Below are positions 13,651-21,823 of a stretch of 21,941 nt of DNA, piece by piece (positions within the stretch are counted from its first letter, which is position 1; every line of letters begins with the position of its first letter). Source of the DNA: Patescibacteria group bacterium (lineage in GTDB: Bacteria; Patescibacteriota; Gracilibacteria; UM-FILTER-43-11); contig JAJDCE010000097.1 of NCBI GenBank assembly GCA_029260985.1, positions 1-21,941 of the forward strand, in the 5' to 3' direction. The notes under the pieces are model-generated. The model searched no databases. It worked only from the letters and a program-made list of their open reading frames with translations, and was not told where the DNA came from. The position numbers and the translations under genes are program-made.

Positions 13651-15114
13651 CTATTTAATTAAGAGAGCATTATAACGCTTTGCTGCTAAATTTCCAATAG
13701 AACCGTTCTGATCTAAACTATAGGCATCCTGATAGCTCTTTAAAGCCTTCTCATCCTCCTCCTGATCCTCGTAAAGTTTCCCCAAATTATAATGGGCAGC
13801 AGCGAGTTGATCATCGGAAGCAATCGCTTTCTTTAGATTCTTCTCTGCCTCAATGTAGTTCCCGGTTCCGCTCTGACTCCAGCCCAGTAAATTATAAGCC
13901 ATAGGGTCTTCGGGAAAGGCGATCACAGCAAGCTCAGCCAGTTTTACAGCCTTGCTAGGCTCTTGCAGAAAGTCGAGATAGATCCAAATAGGTCTCACAA
14001 ACGAATTGATATCTTGCTGATTGGACTCAAGCAAAGACTCGTAAATGGATACTGATTTATCATACTCCTTATTATCAAGATACAAATCAGCGAGCTTGTG
14101 TTGTACCACAATAGCCGGTTCAAACCCATTTTCTAAAGCATAATTCAAATAAACAATTGCATCATCAGTTTGCCTTAGTTCAGAGTAAGTAATGCCCAAA
14201 AAGTACTGAGTCGATGGCCACTCAGGATCAATCTCATACGCGTGTTCGAACGAAGTGAGGGCAAAAAGATAATTATCTAAGTTCAGGTAAGCAAATCCTA
14301 GTAGAATCCAGGCATCTCGAAGATCAGTGCGGGTTCTTAAAATATTTTTAAGTTTATAAATAGACATTTCGTATTCCTCAATCTGATTTAGCGATCTTGA
14401 AAGAAGCTCAGCCAGATACAAATCCTCCGCAGCCTTTGCAAACTCGAATTCCTGATAAGCTGACATAACTTTCTGAATATCTGCCGCTAAATCAACATTG
14501 AGTTCGATGTCTTTCACAAGAGCATTTAATAGAACCTTGCCTTCATCATGCTTACCGAAAGTGATTTGAAGCAAAGCCTTGAGATAATTCAAATGATTGT
14601 CTACAGCGCCGGCAGCAACGAGTTGGTCAATCAGCAAGTCTGCCTTGGTAAAATCATTCTGTTTTATATGGATCTTTACCAAATAATATTGGGTCTGATA
14701 ATCATCTGATTGCATTTCCAAAATCTTTTCAGCATTCTTCTTAGCCTTAGAGTAATCACCAAGATCGAAATTAGTTTTGAGTAGTTTTCGGAATGGATCA
14801 AGACGGGTCGGTTCTAAGTTCGCCGCTTTTACATATTCATTGGTAGCGTAAGTCAGAAATCCGCGTTCAGCGTAATAATCACCTTTTTTAATGCGCTCAT
14901 CATAAGTTAAATTCACTTCCTCCGGCTTTTCGGAGATAGTGGGGAGGCTTGGCTTAGTAGGCAATGTGATTGCGCCATCATCAAAACCAAAAAAAGACTT
15001 AATGCTATTCAGTCCTAAAGGGTTATCAGACAGGCTTAATCGAATGATTTGGTCGCCCATAGCAATTACAAAGGCAAGAATGACAGCGATGACGATGGCG
15101 GTTATTTTTTTCAT
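13651..15114 (-). CDS. Membrane-anchored TPR-repeat protein
   Basis: Scaffold-type protein of about 487 residues. I start it at the ATG at 15114 (MKKITAIVIAVILAFVIAMG), which puts the hydrophobic anchor at the N-terminus; an upstream in-frame ATG at 15162 would add 16 poorly conserved-looking residues. After a linker come about nine helix-turn-helix TPR-like units. Clear ones include RDAWILLGFAYLNLDNYLFA, STQYFLGITYSELRQTDDAI, MAYNLLGWSQSGTGNYIEAE and AAHYNLGKLYEDQEEDEKAL near the C-terminus. The anchor puts the repeats outside the membrane. TPR arrays bind partner proteins; the two-TM protein encoded 11 bp downstream is a natural candidate. The exact role is unknown. Confidence 0.85.
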   Translation of the reverse strand: MKKITAIVIAVILAFVIAMGDQIIRLSLSDNPLGLNSIKSFFGFDDGAITLPTKPSLPTISEKPEEVNLTYDERIKKGDYYAERGFLTYATNEYVKAANLEPTRLDPFRKLLKTNFDLGDYSKAKKNAEKILEMQSDDYQTQYYLVKIHIKQNDFTKADLLIDQLVAAGAVDNHLNYLKALLQITFGKHDEGKVLLNALVKDIELNVDLAADIQKVMSAYQEFEFAKAAEDLYLAELLSRSLNQIEEYEMSIYKLKNILRTRTDLRDAWILLGFAYLNLDNYLFALTSFEHAYEIDPEWPSTQYFLGITYSELRQTDDAIVYLNYALENGFEPAIVVQHKLADLYLDNKEYDKSVSIYESLLESNQQDINSFVRPIWIYLDFLQEPSKAVKLAELAVIAFPEDPMAYNLLGWSQSGTGNYIEAEKNLKKAIASDDQLAAAHYNLGKLYEDQEEDEKALKSYQDAYSLDQNGSIGNLAAKRYNALLIK

Positions 15115-15224
15115 GGATAATAGTGAGAAACACGTTCCGAACGAAACGTAGAGATGATTCACAAATCATCTTATAGTGAAGTGCGGACAAAATTCTAACA
15201 AATCAGAGCCGCAGAGTAAATCGA

Positions 15225-15266
15225 ATTACCAAAGGCCTTGAGCAAAGCCGAAAGGTCAAAGGTAAT
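15225..15266. repeat. Dispersed palindrome with TGAGCAANGYCGAA core (copy 2)
   Basis: ATTACC (15225-15230) and GGTAAT (15261-15266) close an imperfect hairpin with inner GGCC/GGTC and CCTT/AAGG pairs. The loop TGAGCAAAGCCGAA matches the copy at 7578-7601. It lies just after ruvC on the minus strand and before the TPR gene. Confidence 0.5.
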
Positions 15267-15278
15267 GAGCAGGCCGAA

Positions 15279-15782
15279 CTAACCTTTGGTTTTCAGCATT
15301 GCTTTCAGAGTTGGTAGCGATTGCTGCGCGCATAGCGCCAATGCTAAAGCATCAGCCGCATCATCGGGCTTAGGGGGTCGAGAGAGATTGAGAAGTCTTT
15401 TAACCATCTCCTGAATCTGCCACTTCTTAGCAGCTCCGTCACCAGCAATATTATTCTTTACTTGCAATGGAGTGAAGTGCACCATAGGAATCTTGAGATC
15501 ATAAACCACTTCGACAATAACACCCCTTGCCTGAGCGACTTTAATAGCATTAGTGACATTGCGGGCAAAAAAGAGCTCTTCAATACTCACCAAAGACGGC
15601 TTGAGAGATTTGATAAGTTCTTGTAAATCATTCCGGATAATATGAAGTCGCTCCGCAGTGTCAAGGTTGGGGGCTGTTTTAATAACACCGGAATCCAAAT
15701 GAAAAAACTTATTACCCGAAACTTCAATGGCTCCAAAGCCAACCGTCGCCAAACCCGGATCAATTCCTAGAATTACAGACAT
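15279..15782 (-). CDS. ruvC: Crossover junction endodeoxyribonuclease RuvC
   Basis: Holliday-junction resolvase of homologous recombination, acting with RuvAB. The 167-residue protein starts MSVILGIDPGLATVGFG, with catalytic D8. The second acidic site is in SIEELFFARN (E68), and the last pair is in PPKPDDAADALALAL (D141 and D144). All four catalytic carboxylates are therefore present. Length is normal. ruvA and ruvB are not nearby, and hrcA lies upstream on the same strand with a 127-bp gap that holds a palindromic element, so it may be transcribed separately. Confidence 0.95.
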   Translation of the reverse strand: MSVILGIDPGLATVGFGAIEVSGNKFFHLDSGVIKTAPNLDTAERLHIIRNDLQELIKSLKPSLVSIEELFFARNVTNAIKVAQARGVIVEVVYDLKIPMVHFTPLQVKNNIAGDGAAKKWQIQEMVKRLLNLSRPPKPDDAADALALALCAQQSLPTLKAMLKTKG

Positions 15783-15817
15783 CTAATATAGAGTTATAAA
15801 TGATAATTAAATAACAA

Positions 15818-15871
15818 CTGAAGGCGAGGAAACGCTTCCTCGCCGGCGCGATTACGCAATCGCGCCTTCAG
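15818..15871. repeat. 54-bp dispersed palindrome, intact copy
   Basis: CTGAAGGCG at one end and CGCCTTCAG at the other pair with each other. Between them stand two perfect inner hairpins: GGCGAGGAA-ACGC-TTCCTCGCC and GGCGCGATT-ACGC-AATCGCGCC. The result is a cruciform or clover-leaf shape. A diverged copy is at 8277-8329. It sits in the ruvC-hrcA gap. The form resembles REP/BIME or MITE-like repeats, but no transposase is seen in the window. Confidence 0.8.
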
Positions 15872-15909
15872 ATAAATTGTATTCGTGATTAAAATTAATA
15901 ATTTGTAAT

Positions 15910-16620
15910 TTAAAATCCATTTAATAAATCAATTGCAGATTTAAGAGCCGCCATATTATAAGAATAATTCATACGCGTGGCGCCAAGAATTCCCATAATC
16001 CCTTTAAAACCTTTGTAATTATATCGCTGAACCAGAACACTACAGCTTTGAATCTCAGGAATCACATTTTCTTCCCCTATATAAAAGGAAGGCTCTTCCG
16101 TTACTTCAAGATTAGAGAGGAGTTCAGAAAACTTAGTTTCAAGCACTTCTATCACCTGAGTGGCGCCTGATGGATTGGCTCTGAATTCAGGCTGACGAAG
16201 AACATTACTGATTCCCATATAAAAGAGTTGCTTATTATTAGGAAGAGTTGCAAAGCTGACATTGTTAGTGGCAGTCGCCAGTATTGAAACCATTTCATAA
16301 AGCTTTTCTTTGGCTTTATCGAGATAAAACTGCTTCCGGATCATCTCCATATCCTCTTTAGCCTTATTGATGAGTTTGAGGTTATGTTTGAGCTGATCCA
16401 CAAACAAGCGGTAAGCATGGCTAGTGGGGATTCTTCCCGCCGAGGTATGAGGCTGAACAATCAACCCCTCCTTTTCTAAAATAGCCATCTCATTCCGAAT
16501 CGTAGCAGGGGATACATCCAGATCATACTCTTCATAAATAAGCTTTGACCCAATAGGGGATGCAGTTTGGATGAATTGCTCAACAATCGCCTTTAATATT
16601 TTTTCCCTCCTTGAGTCCAT
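15910..16620 (-). CDS. hrcA: Heat-inducible transcription repressor HrcA (short form)
   Basis: Repressor of chaperone genes that binds CIRCE operators. I start it at the ATG at 16620 (MDSRREKILKAIVEQFIQTA), giving 236 residues; a TTG two codons earlier lies inside the operator. The N-terminal winged helix is clear: SPIGSKLIYEEYDLDVSPAT, IRNEMAILEKEGLI and the HTSAGRIPTSHAYRLFVD wing (about 58-77). The C-terminal effector part is shortened to about 150 residues, against about 340 for whole proteins in Firmicutes. It ends in the family block GFKGIMGILGATRMNYSY. The CIRCE site at its own start implies autorepression. grpE, dnaK and dnaJ, its usual partners, are not adjacent. Confidence 0.92.
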   Translation of the reverse strand: MDSRREKILKAIVEQFIQTASPIGSKLIYEEYDLDVSPATIRNEMAILEKEGLIVQPHTSAGRIPTSHAYRLFVDQLKHNLKLINKAKEDMEMIRKQFYLDKAKEKLYEMVSILATATNNVSFATLPNNKQLFYMGISNVLRQPEFRANPSGATQVIEVLETKFSELLSNLEVTEEPSFYIGEENVIPEIQSCSVLVQRYNYKGFKGIMGILGATRMNYSYNMAALKSAIDLLNGF

Positions 16621-16646
16621 TAGCAATCAATTAGGTTAAGTGCTAA
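16620..16646 (-). promoter_or_regulatory. CIRCE operator at the hrcA start
   Basis: On the minus strand TTAGCACTT, nine bases, then GATTGCTAA: one mismatch per arm from the CIRCE consensus TTAGCACTC-N9-GAGTGCTAA, with exact spacing. The last A is also the A of the hrcA ATG. HrcA bound here would block transcription just downstream of the promoter at 16651-16678. Confidence 0.88.
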
Positions 16647-16650
16647 TCCA

Positions 16651-16678
16651 TTTTTACATAGCCAAGTGTCAGTGTCAA
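16651..16678 (-). promoter_or_regulatory. Promoter of hrcA
   Basis: Perfect TTGACA (16678-16673), a 16-bp spacer and TAAAAA (16656-16651) on the minus strand. The predicted start of transcription falls at or within the outer arm of CIRCE, the usual layout of HrcA-controlled genes. Confidence 0.6.
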
Positions 16679-16679
16679 T

Positions 16680-16715
16680 TTTTGTAGTGGTGGCAGATCT
16701 GCAACCACTACAAAA
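16680..16715. repeat. 36-bp near-perfect palindrome downstream of secA
   Basis: TTTTGTAGTGGT (16680-16691) mirrors ACCACTACAAAA (16704-16715). The centre GCAGATCTGC is itself a perfect palindrome, and only one base pair (16692/16703) is mismatched. It lies beyond the secA stop and upstream of the hrcA promoter. The T and A runs are inside the stem, so it is not a typical terminator, but it may separate the two genes. Confidence 0.7.
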
Positions 16716-16757
16716 GCTGTTGTCGAAATTTCCGACAGATCAATCAACTGTCAGCTC

Positions 16758-16801
16758 AACAGCTATTTGATAGCTATTTGACAGCGATTTGAAAGCAATC
16801 T
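16758..16801. repeat. Second array of the 11-bp repeat, after secA
   Basis: Four units: AACAGCTATTT, GATAGCTATTT, GACAGCGATTT and GAAAGCAATCT, in phase with each other and of the same consensus as the array before dut. The array ends 4 bp before the secA stop codon (at 16806 on the minus strand). Short inverted units (for example TGTCG and CGACA, 16721-16737) precede it. Confidence 0.75.
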
Positions 16802-16805
16802 GGAG

Positions 16806-19442
16806 TTAAGCTGTACCGTGACATTTCTTATACTTTTTCCCACTCTCACAAGGACACGGATCATTTCGCCCGACTTTTGGCACTGACTGAGAGGGGGTAT
16901 TGGCTGAAATTCGTTGAGCAACACGACCTTCGGGTGTATTCATATTTTGATGCGGTCTGTTTATATTACCCTCAATGGAATCTTTATTGGTTGAAAGCTT
17001 AGTAGGGTCAACCTGAGACTTTGGCAGTACAGTAGTAGGTTCTTCAACATTGATCTGAACTTTAAAGAGAGTATTGATGACATTATGTTGAATAGACGCT
17101 AAAAGCGCACTAAACATCTCAAAAGACTCGCGCTTATACTCCATCAGTGGATCACGTTGTCCGTAACCACGAAGAGATACAGAATCTCGGAGATTCGACA
17201 TGGCATCAATATGCTCCATCCATAAAGTGTCAACAACGCGTAGTAAAATGTTCTTTTCTACATTACGAAGTAGACTTGGGTCTGGCAGAGACTCCTCTTT
17301 GAGCCGGTGCTCCGTATTGAAGAAGTTTTTAATGTAATCGATGATGTCTTCTGCCTTATCAACATTTTCGAAATCCTGAACATCCACTTTTTTAGTGTCA
17401 GCGGACAAAAGGGCGTTCACGGAGTCAGCAATGCCTTGAAGATCCCAGTCCACTCGATTGGGTGATGAGGCGAATTTATGAACCATATCCGTTGCCTCTT
17501 TTTCCATCAGCTCAACAATATCCGCCTTCAGGTCCTCAGATTCAAGAATTTTTAACCGTTTGGCATAGATGATTTCGCGATGTCTGTTCATGACATCATC
17601 GTATTCCAGTAAATGTTTACGAATGTCAAAGTTATGTCCTTCAACGCGCTTTTGAGCGGATTCAATGCTCCGGCTGATGATGCGATTTTCAATCGGCATA
17701 TCTTCAGGCAGACCGAGCTTCTCCATCATATTTCTGATTTTATCAGCACCGAATAGTCGCATCAAATCATCCTCCATCGAAACAAAAAAGCGGCTCTCAC
17801 CGGGATCACCCTGTCGTCCGGATCGTCCACGAAGCTGATTATCGATTCGGCGACTGTCATGACGCTCGGTGCCTATAATAACTAAACCGCCTAATTTCTT
17901 CACTTCTTCGTTGAGCTTAATGTCCGTTCCGCGACCCGCCATATTGGTGGCAATCGTGATTGCGCTTTTTTGGCCGGCCTGGGCAACAATTTCCGCCTCC
18001 CGTTCGTGATTCTTCGCGTTCAACACCTCATGAGGAACCCCATGCATCTTTAAGAGCTTAGACAGCACCTCGGATTGTTCCACGGAAATAGTACCGACAA
18101 GCACCGGCTGACCCTTGTCAAAATATTCTTGGATGGCTTTGACCACCGCCATGAATTTACCTTTTTTAGATTTATAGATCAGATCACCCAAATCTTTTCG
18201 GGCAATGGGTTTATTGGTGGGAATCACAAAGGTGTCTAAGCCATAAATTTTAAAGAATTCCTCCTCCTCTGTTTTAGCGGTACCCGTCATTCCGGAAAGC
18301 TTCTCGTAAAGTCGGAAATAATTCTGGAAAGTAACAGTGGCAAGGGTCTTGCTCTCCTGTTTTACATCCACATTTTCCTTAGCCTCAATAGCCTGATGCA
18401 AGCCATCGCTGTAACGACGTCCAGGCATCAAACGACCTGTGAATTCATCAACGATCACAATCTCGCCCTCCTTCACCAAATAGTCAGTATCCCGCTTAAA
18501 GATAGCGTGAGCTTTTAAAGCCTGCTCAATATGATGAACTTCCAGAAAGCCGGCATCCGTATATATATTATCAACCCCAAGGAGCTGCTCCATCTTAGCG
18601 ATACCATCTTCTGTTAAAGTCACGGCACGAGCCTTTTCATCAATATCATAATGGTCGCCTGCTTGGAGCTGTCCGATCAGCTGGGAATACTGCAGATATT
18701 TTTTAGTCGACTCAGCAGCGGGTGAGGAGATGATCAGCGGAGTTCTGGACTCGTCAATTAAAATCGAATCGATTTCATCCACAATCGCGTAGTGCAGTGG
18801 TCGCTGAACGCGCTGATCCATTTCCGTCACCATATTATCCCTGAGGTAATCAAAGCCAAATTCATTGTTCGTTCCGTAAGTAATGTCAGCTTCGTAAGCA
18901 GCCTTCCGCTCATCGGGTGTAATACCATGAACAATTGTGCCAACGGTCAAGCCAAGGTATTCATAAACCACCCCCATCCACTTAGCATCACGAGAGGCCA
19001 GATAGTCATTAACGGTAACAAGATGAACCCCTTTTCCGGTCAGTGCATTCAAATAGACAGGCAGGCAAGCCACGAGGGTTTTACCTTCACCTGTTTTCAT
19101 TTCAGAGATCTTTCCCTGATGCAAAACAATACCTCCAATAAGCTGACAATCATAAGGAACCATTTCCCAAGTCACCTCATCCTTTCCTAAAGGGAATTTA
19201 GTGCCCACCAATCGACGGCAGGCATTTTTAACAGTGGCAAAGGCTTCGACCAAAAGGTCATCTACCGTTTCCCCCTTTATTAAACGATCCTTAAATTCCT
19301 CGGTTTTAGCCTTTAGTTGTTCTTCAGACAATTTTTGATATTCTTCTTCCTGGTCATTAATTTTGGCGACGAGAGGATTGATCTTCTTCAGCTCCTTCTC
19401 ATTCGGATCTCCAATTATCTTAGTTATTAATTTCGTAATCAT
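16806..19442 (-). CDS. secA: Protein translocase ATPase SecA
   Basis: Motor ATPase that pushes preproteins through SecYEG. The 878-residue protein has all parts: N-terminal helix, Walker A MKTGEGKT (115-122), Walker B region IVDEIDSILIDESRTPL (about 219-235), the preprotein-binding region, NMAGRGTDIKL and LRGRSGRQGDPGESRFF of the second motor domain, and the helical scaffold. It ends with the zinc-binding C-terminal tail GRNDPCPCESGKKYKKCH, which binds SecB or the ribosome in other bacteria. No internal deletion is seen. It has its own promoter (19524-19552), so secE (8421) and secA are controlled apart. The start at 19442 follows an A/T-rich leader with AACGAACTA-type repeats and no Shine-Dalgarno sequence. 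Confidence 0.98.
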   Translation of the reverse strand: MITKLITKIIGDPNEKELKKINPLVAKINDQEEEYQKLSEEQLKAKTEEFKDRLIKGETVDDLLVEAFATVKNACRRLVGTKFPLGKDEVTWEMVPYDCQLIGGIVLHQGKISEMKTGEGKTLVACLPVYLNALTGKGVHLVTVNDYLASRDAKWMGVVYEYLGLTVGTIVHGITPDERKAAYEADITYGTNNEFGFDYLRDNMVTEMDQRVQRPLHYAIVDEIDSILIDESRTPLIISSPAAESTKKYLQYSQLIGQLQAGDHYDIDEKARAVTLTEDGIAKMEQLLGVDNIYTDAGFLEVHHIEQALKAHAIFKRDTDYLVKEGEIVIVDEFTGRLMPGRRYSDGLHQAIEAKENVDVKQESKTLATVTFQNYFRLYEKLSGMTGTAKTEEEEFFKIYGLDTFVIPTNKPIARKDLGDLIYKSKKGKFMAVVKAIQEYFDKGQPVLVGTISVEQSEVLSKLLKMHGVPHEVLNAKNHEREAEIVAQAGQKSAITIATNMAGRGTDIKLNEEVKKLGGLVIIGTERHDSRRIDNQLRGRSGRQGDPGESRFFVSMEDDLMRLFGADKIRNMMEKLGLPEDMPIENRIISRSIESAQKRVEGHNFDIRKHLLEYDDVMNRHREIIYAKRLKILESEDLKADIVELMEKEATDMVHKFASSPNRVDWDLQGIADSVNALLSADTKKVDVQDFENVDKAEDIIDYIKNFFNTEHRLKEESLPDPSLLRNVEKNILLRVVDTLWMEHIDAMSNLRDSVSLRGYGQRDPLMEYKRESFEMFSALLASIQHNVINTLFKVQINVEEPTTVLPKSQVDPTKLSTNKDSIEGNINRPHQNMNTPEGRVAQRISANTPSQSVPKVGRNDPCPCESGKKYKKCHGTA

Positions 19443-19523
19443 TCGTTATTTAGTTCGTTATTAGTAGTTCGTAATATTTAGCTTACAGCTTAAGACTTAA
19501 AACTTAAAACTTAAGACTAATAG

Positions 19524-19552
19524 ATTATAGGTAAACAAGGCTTAATTGACAA
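19524..19552 (-). promoter_or_regulatory. Promoter of secA
   Basis: On the minus strand TTGTCA (19552-19547), a 17-bp spacer and a perfect TATAAT (19529-19524). Its -35 box overlaps that of the divergent promoter of the FecR-like gene by five bases. The leader to the secA ATG is about 75 nt and contains repeated TTAAGTTT words. Confidence 0.75.
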
Positions 19553-19574
19553 ACAATTCTTGTTTTTGTAACAT
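19546..19574 (+). promoter_or_regulatory. Promoter of the FecR-like gene
   Basis: A perfect TTGACA (19546-19551), a 17-bp spacer and TAACAT (19569-19574) lie about 57 bp before the ATG at 19632. It is arranged back to back with the secA promoter so that both -35 boxes share bases 19547-19551. Confidence 0.7.
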
Positions 19575-19631
19575 TGATGGGTCTATTTACTGATACGACT
19601 TCTACTTGAGACTCGCACTTGAGACTCAAAA

Positions 19632-21716
19632 ATGTCGCCGTTTAAGCGTATCGTTTATCCATTATCCCTCAAAATGTACTATAAACGCCCAGCTCGAAAG
19701 AGCGTAACAAGTTACTTTTTACCCTTCCTTGTGATTGGCCTAATATTTTCAGGGGTAGTGTTTGGCTGGAGGTCTTTAGACAATGTTTTCATCGATAATA
19801 AGAAGAGCACTTTCAATGAAAAAGTATTCTTAAGTATCGAAAGCGGGAGTGCGAAAGCGATGACAGTCGGAAAAAGTGAATGGCAGAACGCGCCGGACAA
19901 AATCTACCTATATAGAGGAGAGAAATTAAAAACAGGATCAGATGGCAGGGTCACCCTCACCCTTTTTGATCAGAGCATCATGCGCCTGAACACAGAAAGT
20001 GAAGTTGAATTTTCGACACTCAAGAAAAAAAACGACACCTATAACATTGATGTAGAGGTTAAGAAGGGAGGAAGCTGGTCTAAGGTGGAACGGATCACTA
20101 ATCCGGATTCAACATTCAGCCTCACCACCGATCTGCTGACCATCGACACTCGTGGAGCTGTTTTTGCCCTAACTCATCCGGGAACCGTTTATGTGGTTGA
20201 AGGAAATATCCAGGTGGGAATAAAGTACGACGACGATGTGATCAAAACCTACACAGTTGGGGTAGGTCAGCAGCTTGTGGCCGATAAAAACGCCATCAGC
20301 TCCATCAAGCGTGGGGATGATGTAGACGTAATTTTTGCCTTGAGTGATACTTTTAAGAAAACAAACTGGTATCGATGGAATATCAAAAAAGACGGTGCAA
20401 TATCCGCTTTTGAAGAATCAGATTTTAAGGACGATGTGGAAGTTACAGAAGCAGATGGAGAGGAAACAGAGACCGCTGTCAATGAGGAAGACACAGAGGA
20501 CGAAATCGCTAATATCGGTCGCTTGGTGTACGTAACAAAGCCAGCCAGCAACTTTGAAACCAATAAATCGAGCTTAACGGTCGAAGGAAAATTTGATGAA
20601 GAAAAAATCAAAGCGGTTTATGTCGATGGGAAAAAGGCAAGTGACTTGGGTGACGGAAAATGGAAAATTACTAGCCTTAAATTAACCGTTGAAGGTGATA
20701 ATGATTTTAAAATTGAAGCCGAAGATTTAGATGGAATTCGTAAAAAAATCGAAACACTAACCATTATTTACGACAAAACCGTTCCTGACGCACCAGTGAT
20801 TGATGAGCCAGTAGCTGATGAAGGTGAAACCAGTGTCAGCATCGAAGACATTGAACAGATCATTAAAGGAACGGTTAGCAAAGACACTCAGGCTGTGATC
20901 GTAAATGACTATCGCTTAGGCAAATACGTTCCGGGAAGTGAAGAATTCACCTACTTCGCCAAAACCGAGTACGGGAATCTGGAAACCGGTGAAAATGAAT
21001 ACAAAATATACGCTGAGGACAAAGCCGGAAACCAAAGTGAACCCGCTATTCTTATTCTAGATTTAGATCAAAAGGTGATCGATGAAGCAGGAGTGGAAAC
21101 TGAAAATGAATCTACAACAGAAGAAAGCGCAGACGATTCAGAGAGCCTTCCTGCAGCCTCATCAAGCGGTGGGGTAAAGATCACAGCACCCAATGGAGGA
21201 GAAAGCTTTACTACCAGTGAAACCGAATTCGAAATTGAGGGAACCGTCCCGGAAGGAACTGCCTCAGTAAGTGTAAATAATTACAAACTTTCGTTATTCA
21301 AATCCGGTGATGCTGGTTTTAAATACCGTGCCTTTGTTTCAATCGGCAATTTAAAGATAGGAGAAAAGAATGCCTATAAGGTTAAAGCCTTTGATGCTGA
21401 TGACAAGATGATCGGAGAGGGGAGTATCACCATCGATGTCGAAAGCGGCTCTTCCGCAGCTCCTGTGATCACCATTCCATCCGATAGTGGTTCGTACACA
21501 ACTTCGCTCGATACCATCGTTATCGGCGGTACCGTTGGCAAATGGGTTACCCGTATGTACGTGAACGACAAAGAAATCAAAGATTACATTCCAGGTTCTG
21601 AAAAATTCCGCTCCTCAGTTACCCTTTCAGCAGGTGATAACCGTTTTGTGGTCAGCGCCGAAAAAGCCGGTGAACAGGTAGGCAAAGCTGAAATTACGGT
21701 AAAGTTCCAGCAATAA
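19632..21716 (+). CDS. Membrane-anchored FecR-domain protein with four Ig-like repeats
   Basis: Probable cell-surface protein of 694 residues. A basic N-terminus and one TM helix (about 27-46) act as an uncleaved anchor. A FecR-type domain follows (about 88-215), with the typical IYLYRGEKLKTGSDGRVTLT, LFDQSIMRLN and GVGQQLVADK pieces. An acidic linker spans 262-293. Then come four Ig-like units of 80-90 residues (about 300-380, 386-477, 515-602, 610-692). Three share a VNDYRLGKYVPGSEEF-like motif (424-439, 548-563, 644-659). A Glu/Ser-rich linker (484-512) separates units two and three. A role in adhesion or surface sensing is likely; siderophore signalling is not implied, as no sigma factor or TonB receptor is nearby. 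An in-frame ATG at 19674 is an alternative start. Confidence 0.8.
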   Translation: MSPFKRIVYPLSLKMYYKRPARKSVTSYFLPFLVIGLIFSGVVFGWRSLDNVFIDNKKSTFNEKVFLSIESGSAKAMTVGKSEWQNAPDKIYLYRGEKLKTGSDGRVTLTLFDQSIMRLNTESEVEFSTLKKKNDTYNIDVEVKKGGSWSKVERITNPDSTFSLTTDLLTIDTRGAVFALTHPGTVYVVEGNIQVGIKYDDDVIKTYTVGVGQQLVADKNAISSIKRGDDVDVIFALSDTFKKTNWYRWNIKKDGAISAFEESDFKDDVEVTEADGEETETAVNEEDTEDEIANIGRLVYVTKPASNFETNKSSLTVEGKFDEEKIKAVYVDGKKASDLGDGKWKITSLKLTVEGDNDFKIEAEDLDGIRKKIETLTIIYDKTVPDAPVIDEPVADEGETSVSIEDIEQIIKGTVSKDTQAVIVNDYRLGKYVPGSEEFTYFAKTEYGNLETGENEYKIYAEDKAGNQSEPAILILDLDQKVIDEAGVETENESTTEESADDSESLPAASSSGGVKITAPNGGESFTTSETEFEIEGTVPEGTASVSVNNYKLSLFKSGDAGFKYRAFVSIGNLKIGEKNAYKVKAFDADDKMIGEGSITIDVESGSSAAPVITIPSDSGSYTTSLDTIVIGGTVGKWVTRMYVNDKEIKDYIPGSEKFRSSVTLSAGDNRFVVSAEKAGEQVGKAEITVKFQQ

Positions 21717-21726
21717 CCAAAAAGCC

Positions 21727-21747
21727 ATCCTGGACTTGATCCAGGAT
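21727..21747. repeat. Perfect 8-bp hairpin ATCCTGGA/TCCAGGAT
   Basis: Arms at 21727-21734 and 21740-21747 with a CTTGA loop, between two convergent genes. No T tract follows. The wording (ATCCTGGACTTGATCCAGGAT-like, with CAGAATGACA nearby) resembles small dispersed palindromes seen in many bacterial genomes; it may help end both transcripts. Confidence 0.55.
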
Positions 21748-21782
21748 CCAAAGTTAAATGATTTAATACGGGATTCTGAATT

Positions 21783-21808
21783 GAACCTGTCTGCCGATAG
21801 GCAGGTTC
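21783..21808. repeat. GAACCTGTCT/AGGCAGGTTC hairpin, relative of 8620-8643
   Basis: A 10-bp stem with one G-T pair and a GCCGAT loop, then AGAATGAC. Its stem resembles that of the secE-nusG hairpin (ACCTGCC/GGCAGGT). It lies 16 bp beyond the mltG stop, so it could act as a boundary between the convergent genes. Confidence 0.55.
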
Positions 21809-21823
21809 AGAATGACAGTTAAG

